A DNA stretch of 64,000 bases from Pontederia crassipes (Eukaryota > Streptophyta > Magnoliopsida > Commelinales > Pontederiaceae). Positions 22,424-33,639 of this stretch are shown here, in pieces (the first letter of the stretch is position 1; every line of letters starts with the position of its first letter). The notes below the pieces were generated by a model. That model had not been told where the DNA came from and ran no database searches. It saw only the letters and a list, made by a program, of their open reading frames with translations. The stretch spans positions 4,655,001-4,719,000 of the forward strand of contig CM060191.1 of assembly GCA_030549335.1 (NCBI GenBank), written 5' to 3'. A program made the translations under genes and the position numbers.

Positions 22424-23442
22424 AACTCCCCCAAGCTTAGCCTTTTGCTTGTCCTCAAGCAAAACATTCAGAAATTAAGGACAAACTTGAATTAAAAGTC
22501 CACAAATGAAGTAAAGTCTAGCTGAATTGAATCCAATGAGTTTCCCACTTTGCCAACACTTCATTCTTTCCAAAAACTCAATTTCTAGCTAGGGAATCAC
22601 AAAGGCTAAAGCAAATTTAAGCCATGGAAGAAGTACTAGCAATAACATGTTTGAATTGTAGGAATTGTCAACTTTACAAAGGGGTTGAACTACAAATCTC
22701 TTCATGAACAGATTTTCAATTGTTTAAACAGGTTTAACACCTGACTTTTATTCATGAAATGCATATAAACAGGTTTAGCACCTGATTTTTATTCATGCTT
22801 TCTTTAGGAGAGATTCCTTGGGAAGTTTTGCTCTCCTAATTTTTTTTTTCTTTTTGCATTGAAGAGAGATTCCTTTGGAAGTTTTGCTCTCTTCCTTTTT
22901 TCTATGCATGCATATGACTTTTTACTTTTCCTTTTTTCATTTTTCTATCCTGTTCATGAAGTGAGCAATAGTTCAAACTCAAGTATAGTTTAGATCCCTT
23001 TATCCAAAAAGTCAAGTTTTCCTATTTAGCATGGCAGCAAGAGCCTTGACTCCCTTCTAGACATCTGATATTGCTAATTCAATCCATAAGTATCAACTAG
23101 TGTGACCCACAAAAAGGAAAAATTTTCAGCTAAAAACTTCATTCAAATGCATCTGAATTCATAATGCCAATTAAAGCAAGAAGGCTAATGGCCAAGTTGG
23201 CCACTTGGTATTGGAGTGCACCCACTGTCAAAATAAAGTATTCTACCCATTTCAGAGTTAAAATGAATTCAGAATTGAGTTGGGTCCAAAAATTGATAAC
23301 CGAGTGATAACTAGTGATAACTTGTGAAAACCAATGATAACCTGGTATGAATTATGATATGAACATTAAAATCAATTGAAAACATGGTGTAAAGGTTAGA
23401 AAAGCACCAGATTTCCTCCCCCAAGCTTATTCTCAACACTGT
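22424..23442 (-). mobile_element. Element II interior, 3' part, with two polypurine-tract copies
   Basis: On the minus strand this holds GAGGACA...AAGCTTGGGGGAG twice: beside the LTR (22426-22438) and 1 kb inside (23415-23428). It is non-coding. It ends at ACTGT (23438-23442), the target of element I. Confidence 0.85.
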
Positions 23443-26400
23443 TGATCACTTGCTGATCACTATATGATTTTAACCCATTTTAGATGTAATTCATACATAT
23501 CGAGTCCCACTTTTGCCTATTTTTGGGCCAATTATACTTTGAATGCAAACTTTGTGATAACTAGTTGATATTCCTCATTTCATACTTAATTCCATGTGCA
23601 TAGAGGTTCTGAAATGTCAAAATCCATTAATATTTAAATTCTATGCCAAGTTATCATTTTGAGGACAAGTTATCATTCCTAAGTATCAAGTTATCATTAT
23701 TTTAAATGAACTTATTTTCAATGGTTTTCTTGCCCTAAATCCATCATTATTATGTATAAATCATATTTGGATAGTCACATCTCAACTTGTGCAAAGTTTT
23801 AAGTCCATTTGAACAAGTTATCATTTTTCAAGTGCCAAGTTATCGTTAAAGGGCAATTCTGTCATTTCGACATGCAAAACCATTAATTCTGCACAAGGAC
23901 CTTAAGCAATCATCTTATTATTGTTCTAACTCATTGCTGGTCAAATTTCATCACATTTGGATAATCAAAACTCAAGTTATGACAAGTTATCGTTTTTAAG
24001 TCATATAAGTTATCGTTTTTGGGGCACTCAAGTTATCACTTTTAGGAATCTCATTCATATTTGATTTTTGACCTCACTCACTTGTCACTCTAATCAAATT
24101 GATGCCTGAAATGCTTTGAACCACCCATATTAGGACATTTCCCAAGATTTCCATAAAGTTATCATTCCGGGCCCTTGAATTCATTCATATCGATATCGGT
24201 TTTCATTCTTGCAACACACCAATTCCCTTTTTGCTATAGATCTGATTTTAACTACTGTCCTAATCCTTAGTTGTTTAAATATTATTAGAAGACTTTCATG
24301 CTTGATGTTTTGGCCCTTCTAGCAAGTGGAAAAGGTGGCCAAAAGGAAGAAAAAAAGGAGGGGGGACCACTAGCTTTTTGGCTGTCCAAAAAGCTGTCAC
24401 TGCTGGAATTTCAGGGCCAGGGGACACATGGCTGCAATCAAAGCACAAAGAATGTTCTGATGCTGATCCAAAGGTGGGGAGAAGTGATATAAAAGCTGGA
24501 TTTTTCTGGAGAATGAAGGGGGCTGGTCATTCAAGGGTTTGGAGCAAGGCAAGGCAAGAAAGGGATTCTGCTGGATTTTGGGAGCTGCTGGCTGAGAAGC
24601 TTCAAAGGATTCATGATTTGTATCTGTTTCTTATCCCATTTGATGCCAAATCTTGTAAATATGAGGAGCTAAACTCCATTTCTTCTAGGATAGGGTAGTA
24701 GTTTAGATTAGTTTTGGATGGATATGGACTGTTTTATAATTCCTGCAATGAATCATTTCTGATTTTTAGATTTCAGAAACTTCTTTACTGATTTATGCTA
24801 TGCTACTATTAGATTTAATTGTAACCAATGACTGAGAAGTATTACTTGATCTAATCATTCTACAGAAGTGGATTAAGAATTAATGTCAGTTTTCTGATTT
24901 CATTCAATTGCAATTCTGATTTCTGATTTGGTTTTCTGATTTCTGAATTTGATTCTTATAAATATCAGAATCTGTTCTTCATTTCTAACTTGGTTAATTG
25001 AGTCCTTGGGATGTTGGTATTGTCCCCATCTTATTCAGAAATGAATCAAGATTGTTTGGGCAATCATTTGACTCAAATCAGATTTTCCATTAATTCCTGA
25101 ACTGAAATCAGAAATCTGATTTTTCTGGTTTTACATTTCTGAAATCTGATTTGTTATAAATCTGATCTTGCCATTTGAAGACCTCATTTGTATTTATAAC
25201 TGAGAAGTTATCATTTGGTCTAACCCTTGTTCAGAAATGAATCAAGAATCAATGGCAAGTTCTAGATACAAACCCAATTAGAATTCTGATTTCTATTTTC
25301 TGAAATCTGATTTCTTGAAATCTGAATTCTGATTTTCTTGGGCTGTTTGAATCTGATTGTCATTGGGGATTGAACTAATTGAACAACTGAGAGGTTGACA
25401 TCTATCCCAATCTTGTTCAGAAATGAATTGAGAAACTTTGACATTCCTATGATTCAAAACTGATTTGGTTTTTCCTGATTTGAATGAATTGAATGAGTTG
25501 CTGATTTTTTTGGTTTCCTGAATTCCAAAATCTGATTTCTTGGGCTTTTGAATCTGATTGTCATCAAGGATTGGATTAATTGAATAGTTGAGAGGCTAAT
25601 ATATGCCCTGATCTTATTCAGAAATGAATCAAGATCATTGACAATTCAGAATTCAAATCTGATTTTTCCAAAATCTGATTTCTTAGTTTGATTCTAATTC
25701 TATTTTCTGATTGCTTGGAATATGATTGCCAATTGTTAATTCCTATTTTATTCAAATCACTGAGAGGTGTACTATAGGAATCCCTTGTAATCCAGAGATG
25801 GGTCAAGGGGCATTTGGCAAAATTGAATTCCATCAATCCACATTGCTGATTTTTTCAGAAATGTTGATTTCTGTTTTCTCATTTTTCTAACTTCTGATTT
25901 CCATTGTCAACCCTCATATTAATCCACTACTGAGAGGTAGTCTTAAGGGCTTCTTTGAGATCCAGAGATGGGCCAAGGAGCAATGGAAATTGTGAACTCA
26001 TGTGGCCATATGTTTTGCATTTCCAATTGAGTGTGTTTGTGTGGATTCCAATTTATTTTGCAACCGAGAGGTTGATTTTGAATCTCCCTTGAATTCAGAG
26101 ATGAATCATGGAACACAAGCACCATTATTGAGTATATTTTATCCTGGTTTGGTTGATTGGAATGATTCCATCTTTTTATGATTGTAAATGCAAGTTATCA
26201 TTCCAAACTTCCTTGAATTGCAAAAAATCAGCATTGAATCTTTCTTTTGAGCCCAATGATAACTTGATTTTCAGTGAGGACCCTCTTTTGATTCAACCTA
26301 GCTAACAATTATATAATCATATATTGCTTAGTTAGAGGCCAATTGAGCTGTGGGAACAGCCATTTTCAAGTTGAATCAAAAGTTGGATATTTAATGATAA

Positions 26401-26795
26401 CTTGTTTCATTCCATCCTTAATTAATTTAGATGAACCCCAAATCCTAGAAGAACCTTCCTAATAGATAGTTAAACCTTTTTAGACTTCATTCTAGCATTT
26501 ATAATTCAATTTTGATAAATTTCCAAAACCTAAAAATCTGTTATCATTTCACTTTCTATAAAAAAATATGTTTTCACTATTCATTAAAAATCTGTTTTTA
26601 GGCACTTAAGTAGAACTAATCTAAATTGTTTTAGGGTGTCTTAGACTTCAAATTCTTATGGATACGACAACCTGAGTCTACTACAACTTACCTGTGCACT
26701 TGCAGCTAGTGAGTTGGGAGACCAAAAAAATGAAAAATTGACATTTTCTTTAATTTTCAGCAAGTTATCACTAGAAAACCCAAATATCACTATCA
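23443..26795 (+). repeat. 5' LTR of element I (3353 bp)
   Basis: It begins TGATCACTTGCTGATCAC and ends ATATCACTATCA. By eye it differs from the 3' LTR by about 27 substitutions and two 1-bp indels. It contains about 14 AAGTTATC motifs and an array of degenerate units of about 190 bp. Confidence 0.95.
24832..26110 (+). repeat. Degenerate tandem array, period about 130-200 bp, inside the LTR
   Basis: Seven or eight units each carry ACTGAGAGGTT-like, then TTCAGAAATGAATCAAGA-like sequence, then CTGATTT-rich spacer. The CAGA(A/G)ATG core recurs near 25033, 25229, 25414, 25617, 25793, 25962 and 26096. The same array occurs in the other three LTR copies. Confidence 0.75.
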
Positions 26796-26801
26796 AGTTT
26801 T

Positions 26802-26819
26802 TGGCGCCGTTGCCGGGGA
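26802..26819 (+). other. Primer binding site of element I
   Basis: TGGCGCCGTTGCCGGGGA lies six bases after the LTR. This PBS is characteristic of Athila/Tat-type gypsy elements. Confidence 0.85.
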
Positions 26820-27204
26820 TTTGAGGTCAATTAGGCTAACTTAGATAGTTTAGATTAGTTTTTAGTTTATTTGTTAAGCCAATTTTCAGTTTTTGCAAGT
26901 TATCATTCTGAATTTTTTTTTCTTTTCAATTTTGTACGGATTTCTTTCTTTTTATGAAATTGATACTTCTGAATTGATTTTATGCAGATTTGGAGCTTCA
27001 AGGAGACCTCTACCTATCTGATCCTCAACTAAAAGAAGATTCAATAGGAGAAGGAGATTGCAAAGAGAAGAGGCTAGGAGAAGAACTTTTGAGAAGGATG
27101 CTACCAATCAAAACAAGGCTGCTCCTAGGACATTTAGGGATCGTTATTCACCCAGCAATTGCAGAAAATTATGAATTCGACTTCTGAGAGAGAAAGAAGA
27201 AAAG

Positions 27205-28740
27205 ATGGATATGAGTTGGCAAACTTGGTCCTATGACTATTATCAATCAAGTGAAACACCCTTGAGCCAGGAGGAATTGGATTCTATAGTTGAAGAACCA
27301 TCACAAGTTCATTGCAATCAAGGATCACCACAATTTCAACAGCCCTCTAATGCTTACATGTATGCCTCATATGGTCATGAAAGTTCTAATTACTGGAATC
27401 AAGAAGAAGGTTTCTCAACTAGTAGTCATTATATTTCAAATTATTGGAATCTTGAGCAAGACTTCTCAAGCAGCAATCCTTATGTTTATGACTCACAAAA
27501 TCATTTGTATTACCATCACAATCAAGGTCAAGAGTCAAATTTTCAGGTTGCTACCATGGATATTTCAGAAAATCAGCAATCACTTAATCAATCCATAGAG
27601 TCAGAAATGAAGATTATGTTGGAGAACTTCATGAGGCGGCAGGACGAGCAACTTGCAAACTTGAAAACAATATGTATGAAAGTAGATGTTCTTGGAGCTG
27701 GATTGGAGGCCAAGCTTTGTTTGCAGTCCAGTCAAGAAGCCCTACAAATCCAATCTGCCCTTCTGAAAGAAGAAATTCAGGAAATGAAGATGAGAATTGA
27801 GAAAGAGATGAATGAAGAAAAAGTAGTCATGGAGGCTGAAATTGAAAAGGAGTCTATCACACTTATAGGACAGGCCAAGAAACAAGATGAAGTTGCTGAA
27901 GTTATTGAAAAAGCTACTCCAATGATACCAGCAATGAATCACATTGAAGACCCACTCATAAGGTTCCCATCCAATGAAGAATTAATTCTAGAAGACTCTG
28001 AGTTTGATTCTTTGGAGAAACTATCAGATACACACCTTTGTGATGAGGGCTGCAACTCAATTCACTTATTGTCTATCCCTAAAGATGAGTCACCTCCTGC
28101 ATCCAACTGTCCAAAAGTTCTACTTGAAGCAATTTGCTCCACAAATAATCATGGATCAGTTGAAGAATGTCAACATCTTAGGGGCAAAGATGAAGAAACA
28201 TCAAAAGAGAAGAAGTGGCCTGAACTTAAAGCAAGCACTAATTCATTTGAAGTCATTCAGATTTCCAAAGTTTCACCCATCTCATTTTCCATTGGGCAAC
28301 TGGTTATGACAGCAAAGCCACATGATGAAACTGAAATGGCCAAGGAGGATAGAAAAGCAGAAGAAATTTCTTTCCAAATAGAGGTTATAGCAGAATTCAG
28401 ATTTGTAGAAGGAATTGAACATTCAATAAAGGAAGATCATTGCTTGCCTATTGAAAGATGGAACAAAGAGCTCAAAGATCTTCCAACAATGCTGCATTTA
28501 AAGAGGCCATTGAAGAAATGGTTGCTTAAACAAGATGGTGATCCAGGAGATTCAGATATCTTAGATGAGAAGTTATGGAATGAGAAGTTAGTATATTTCT
28601 GGTACAATGAAGGAGGGATACATCCAACTAAAAAACGAAGGTCAAATATTGTGAAACTAAGAGATCCATACTTGATTAGTAAAGTTGTCCACAGATTGAG
28701 ATCTCTACTTGATCATATCACACTATTTAAACCTCCTTGA
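27205..28740 (+). CDS. Coiled-coil ORF of non-autonomous retroelement (possible Gag-like)
   Basis: An intact 511-residue frame starts at ATG 27205, 386 bp past the PBS, where gag would be. Residues 1-125 are rich in Tyr, Asn, Gln and Ser with repeated NYWN and YDSQNH-like patches. Residues 132-235 form a strong acidic/basic heptad region (ENFMRRQDEQLANLKTICMK, then KEEIQEMKMRIEKEMNEEK). The rest is acidic, with a basic C-terminal domain that includes KKWLLKQDGDPGDSD and ends DHITLFKPP. There is no CCHC knuckle, no protease and no polymerase motif. Element II encodes a homologue with an extra stretch of about 15 residues after residue 30. I do not recognise the family; Gag-like is an inference from position. 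A leader frame at 26990-27187 may be an older 5' exon. Confidence 0.7.
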   Translation: MDMSWQTWSYDYYQSSETPLSQEELDSIVEEPSQVHCNQGSPQFQQPSNAYMYASYGHESSNYWNQEEGFSTSSHYISNYWNLEQDFSSSNPYVYDSQNHLYYHHNQGQESNFQVATMDISENQQSLNQSIESEMKIMLENFMRRQDEQLANLKTICMKVDVLGAGLEAKLCLQSSQEALQIQSALLKEEIQEMKMRIEKEMNEEKVVMEAEIEKESITLIGQAKKQDEVAEVIEKATPMIPAMNHIEDPLIRFPSNEELILEDSEFDSLEKLSDTHLCDEGCNSIHLLSIPKDESPPASNCPKVLLEAICSTNNHGSVEECQHLRGKDEETSKEKKWPELKASTNSFEVIQISKVSPISFSIGQLVMTAKPHDETEMAKEDRKAEEISFQIEVIAEFRFVEGIEHSIKEDHCLPIERWNKELKDLPTMLHLKRPLKKWLLKQDGDPGDSDILDEKLWNEKLVYFWYNEGGIHPTKKRRSNIVKLRDPYLISKVVHRLRSLLDHITLFKPP

Positions 28741-30283
28741 CATCAAGAGTTGTAACAATGTCTAGCCAAAGACATTAAAGAAAGGCACTTCTTGGGAGGT
28801 AACCCAAGCCACTTATCAACCTAATCTTTCTGTTTTTGCAGGAATAAGAGATGAGGAACATGTTCAATTCACAAGTCTCAAATTCAGGGAGTACCCTTAC
28901 CCCTATTTCTGATTTTTACACTGAAAGCTTAATGATAACTGATAATATTTTTCGCATTATGCTACATGGATCATATTATCATCTGAATTAACATTCATTT
29001 CAGTTATCCCAATCTATTATGGCCTAATTTTAGTGAATTTCAGAAATTCCCAATGCAATGTTGAAATTTGCACTCAAAAATCTGATTAGTTGCAAATCTA
29101 CCATTCCACTGATATCCTTTGTTTCTATGCAGGATTAGTTGCAACTAATGAAGGTTAGACCACCCAAAGATGCTGGATGAAATGCCAAGGGGATCCAAAT
29201 TCCAAATTTAATGCATTTCAATCCCACCCACCCCTCTCCCTTGCCTTTATTTTTCAACCATGAGGACAGTGTTGAGAATAAGCTTGGGGGAGGAAACCTG
29301 GTGCTTTTCTAACATTTACACCATGTTTTCAATTGATTTTAATGTTCATATCATAATTCATACCAGGTTATCATTGGTTTTCACAAGTTATCACTAGTTA
29401 TCACTCGGTTATCAATTTTTGGACCCAACTCAATTCTGAATTCATTTTAACTCTGAAATGGGCAGAATACTTTATTTTGACAGTGGGTGCACTCCAATAC
29501 CAAGTGGCCAACTTGGCCATTAGCCTTCTTGCTTTAATTGACATTATGAATTCAGATGCATTTGAATGAAATTTCTAGCTGAAAATTTTTCCTTTTTGTG
29601 GGTCACACTAGTTGATACTTATGGATTGAATTAGTAATATCAGATGTCTAGAAGGGAGTCAAGGCTCTTGCTGCCATGCTAAATAGGAAAACTTGACTTT
29701 TTGGATAAAGGGATCTAAACTATACTTGAGTTTGAACTATTGCTCACTTCATGAACAGGATAGAAAAATGAAAAAAGGAAAAGTAAAAAGTCATATGCAT
29801 GCATAGAAAAAAGGAAGAGAGCAAAACTTCCAAAGGAATCTCTCTTCAATGCAAAAAGAAAAAAATTTTAGGAGAGCAAAACTTTCAAAGGAATCTCTCC
29901 TAAAGAAAGCATGAATAAAAATCAGGTGCTAAACCTGTTTATATGCATTTCATGAATAAAAGTCAGGTGTTAAACCTGTTTAATCAATTGAAAACCTGTT
30001 CATGAAGAGATTTGTAGTTCAACCCCTTTGTAAAGTTGACAATTCCTACAATTCAAACATGTTATTGCTAGTACTTCTTCCATGGCTTAAATTTTCTTTA
30101 GCCTTTGTGATTCCCTAGCTAGAAATTGAGTTTTTGGAAAGAGTGAAGTGTTGGCAAAGTGGGAAACTCATTGGATTCAATTCAGCTAGACTTTACTTCA
30201 TTTGTGGACTTTTAATTCAAGTTTGTCCTTAATTTCTGAATGTTTTGCTTGAGGACAAGCAAAAGGCTAAGCTTGGGGGAGTT
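28741..30283 (+). mobile_element. Element I 3' non-coding interior
   Basis: It contains the hairpin TTGGGAGGTAACCCAA (28792-28807), acceptor-like TTTTTGCAG and CTATGCAG sites (about 28841 and 29132), an internal polypurine tract AAGCTTGGGGGAGG (29280-29293), and the LTR-proximal tract (30269-30281). No ORF is supported. Confidence 0.8.
28791..28808 (+). promoter_or_regulatory. CTTGGGAGGTAACCCAAG hairpin
   Basis: Perfect arms CTTGGG/CCCAAG surround AGGTAA. It lies 50 bp after the ORF stop. It is conserved at 34096-34113 in element II. Confidence 0.75.
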
Positions 30284-33200
30284 TGATCACTTGCTGATCA
30301 CTATATGATTTTAACCCATTTTAGATGCAATTCATACATATCGAGTCCCACTTTTGCCTATTTTTGGGCCAATTATACTTTGAATGCAAACTTTGTGATA
30401 ACTAGTTGATATTCCTCATTTCATACTTAATTCCATGTGCATAGAGGTTCTGAAATGCCAAAATCCATTAATATTTAAATTCTATGCCAAGTTATCATTT
30501 TGAGGACAAGTTATCATTCCTAAGTATCAAGTTATCATTATTTTGAATGAACTTATTTTCAATGTTTTCTTGCCCTAAATCCATCATTATTATGTATAAA
30601 TCATATTTGGATAGTCACATCTCAACTTGTGCAAAGTTTTAAGTCCATTTGAACAAGTTATCATTTTTCAAGTGCCAAGTTATCGTTAAAGGGCAATTCT
30701 GTCATTTCGACATGCAAAACCATTAATTCTGCACAAGGACCTTACGCAATCATCTTATTATTGTTCTAACTCATTGCTGGTCAAATTTCATCACATTTGG
30801 ATAATCAAAACTCAAGTTATGACAAGTTATCGTTTTTAAGTCATATAAGTTATCGTTTTTGCGGCACTCAAGTTATCACTTTTAGGAATCTCATTCATAT
30901 TTGATTTTTGACCTCACTCACTTGTCACTCTAATCAAATTGATGCCTGAAATGCTTTGAACCACCCATATTAGGACATTTCCCAAGATTTCCATAAAGTT
31001 ATCATTCCGGGCTCTTGAATTCATTCATATCGATATCGGTTTTCATTCTTGCAACACACCAATTCCCTTTTTGCTATAGATCTGATTTTAACTACTGTCC
31101 TAATCCTTAGTTGTTTAAATATTATTAGAAGACTTTCATGCTTGATGTTTTGGCCCTTGTAGCAAGTGGAAAAGGTGGCCAAAAGGAAGAAAAAAGGAGG
31201 GGGGACCACTAGCTTTTTGGCTGTCCAAAAAGCTGTCACTGCTGGAATTTCAGGGCCAGGGGACACATGGCTGCAATCAAAGCACAAAGAATGTTCTGAT
31301 GCTGATCCAAAGGTGGGGAGAAGTGATATAAAAGCTGGATTTTTCTAGAGAATGAAGGGGGCTGGTCATTCAAGGGTTTGGAGCAAGGCAAGGCAAGAAA
31401 GGGATTCTGCTGGATTTTGGGAGCTGCTGGCTGAGAAGCTTCAAAGGATTCATGATTTGTATCTGTTTCTTATCCCATTTGATGCCAAATCTTGTAAATA
31501 TGAGGAGCTAAACTCCATTTCTTCTAGGATAGGGTAGTAGTTTAGATTAGTTTTGGATGGATATGGACTGTTTTATAATTCCTACACTGAATCATTTCTG
31601 ATTTTTAGATTTCAGAAACTTCTTTACTGATTTATGCTATGCTACTATTAGATCTAATTGTAACCAATGACTGAGAAGTATTACTTGATCTAATCATTCT
31701 ACAGAAGTGGATTAAGAATTAATGTCAGTTTTCTGATTTCATTCAATTGCAATTCTGATTTCTGATTTGGTTTTCTGATTTCTGAATTTGATTCTTATAA
31801 ATATCAGAATCTGTTCTTCATTTCTAACTTGGTTAATTGAGTCCTTGGGATGTTGGTATTGTCCCCATCTTATTCAGAAATGAATCAAGATTGTTTGGGC
31901 AATCATTTGACTCAAATCAGATTTTCCATTAATTCCTGAACTGAAATCAGAAATCTGATTTTTCTGGTTTTACATTTCTGAAATCTGATTTGTTATAAAT
32001 CTGATCTTGCCATTTGAAGACCCCATTTGTATTTATAACTGAGAAGTTATCATTTGGTCTAACCCTTGTTCAGAAATGAATCAAGAATCAATGGCAAGTT
32101 CTAGATACAAACCCAATTAGAATTCTGATTTCTATTTTCTGAAATCTGATTTCTTGAAATCTGAATTCTGATTTTCTTGAGCTATTTGAATCTGATTGTC
32201 ATTGGGGATTGAACTAATTGAACAACTGAGAGGTTGACATCTATCCCAATCTTGTTCAGAAATGAATTGAGAAGCTTTGACATTCCTATGATTCAAAACT
32301 GATTTGGTTTTTCCTGATTTGAATGAATTGAATGAGTTGCTGAATTTTTTGGTTTCCTGAATTTCAAAATCTGATTTCTTGGGCTTTTGAATCTGATTGT
32401 CATCAAGGATTGGATTAATTGAATAGTTGAGAGGCTAATATATGCCCTGATCTTATTCAGAAATGAATCAAGATCATTGACAATTCAGAATTCAAATCTG
32501 ATTTTTCCAAAATCTGATTTCTTAGTTTGATTCTAATTCTATTTTCTGATTGCTTGGAATCTGATTGCCAATTGTTAATTCCTATTTTATTCAAATCACT
32601 GAGAGGTGTACTATAGGAATCCCTTGTAATCCAGAGATGGGTCAAGGGGCATTTGGCAAAATTGAATTCCATCAATCCACATTGCTGATTTTTTCAGAAA
32701 TGTTGATTTCTGTTTTCTCATTTTTCTAACTTCTGATTTCCATTGTTAACCCTCATATTAATCCACTACTGAGAGGTAGTCTTAAGGGCTTCTTTGAGAT
32801 CCAGAGATGGGCCAAGGAGCAATGGAAATTGTGAACTCATGTGGCCATATGTTTTGTATTTCCAATTGAGTGTGTTTGTGTGGATTCCAATTTATTTTGC
32901 AACCGAGAGGTTGATTTTGAATCTCCCTTGAATTCAGAGATGAATCATGGAACACAAGCACCATTATTGAGTATATTTTATCCTGATTTGGTTGATTGGA
33001 ATGATTCCATCTTTTTATGATTGTAAATGCAAGTTATCATTCCAAACTTCCTTGAATTGCAAAAAATCAGCATTGAATCTTTCTTTTGAGCCCAATGATA
33101 ACTTGATTTTCAGTGAGGACCCTCTTTTGATTCAACCTAGCTAACAATTATATAATCATATATTGCTTAGTTAGAGGCCAATTGAGCTGTGGGAACAGCC

Positions 33201-33634
33201 ATTTTCAAGTTGAATCAAAAGTTGGATATTTAATGATAACTTGTTCCATTCCATCCTTAATTAATTTAGATGAACCCCAAATCCTAGAAGAACCTTCCTA
33301 ATAGATAGTTAAACCTTTTTAGACTTCATTCTAGCATTTATAATTCAGTTTTGATAAATTTCCAAAACCCAAAAATCTGTTATCATTTCACTTTCTATAA
33401 AAAAATCTGTTTTCACTATTCATTAAAAATCTGTTTTTAGGCACTTAAGTAGAACTAATCTAAATTGTTTTAGGGTGTCTTAGACTTCAAATTCTTGTGG
33501 ATACGACAACCTGAGTCTACTACAACTTACCTGTGCACTTGCAGCTAGTGAGTTGGGAGACCAAAAAAATAAAAAATTGACATTTTCTTTAATTTTCAGC
33601 AAGTTATCACTAGAAAACCCAAATATCACTATCA
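30284..33634 (+). repeat. 3' LTR of element I (3351 bp)
   Basis: It is colinear with 23443-26795 and directly followed by target duplication ACTGT and element II interior. Confidence 0.95.
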
Positions 33635-33639
33635 ACTGT

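Larger units (their letters stand above)
23443..33634 (+). mobile_element. Element I: large non-autonomous LTR retroelement nested in element II
   Basis: The 5' LTR is at 23443-26795, PBS TGGCGCCGTTGCCGGGGA at 26802-26819, the single ORF at 27205-28740, the polypurine tract AAGCTTGGGGGAG at 30269-30281, and the 3' LTR at 30284-33634. It is flanked by the perfect target duplication ACTGT (23438-23442, 33635-33639), and rejoining the flanks restores element II. No protease, reverse transcriptase, RNase H or integrase motif is present, so mobility must have relied on proteins from another element. The PBS and LTR motif point to the Athila/Tat side of Ty3/gypsy. Confidence 0.95.
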
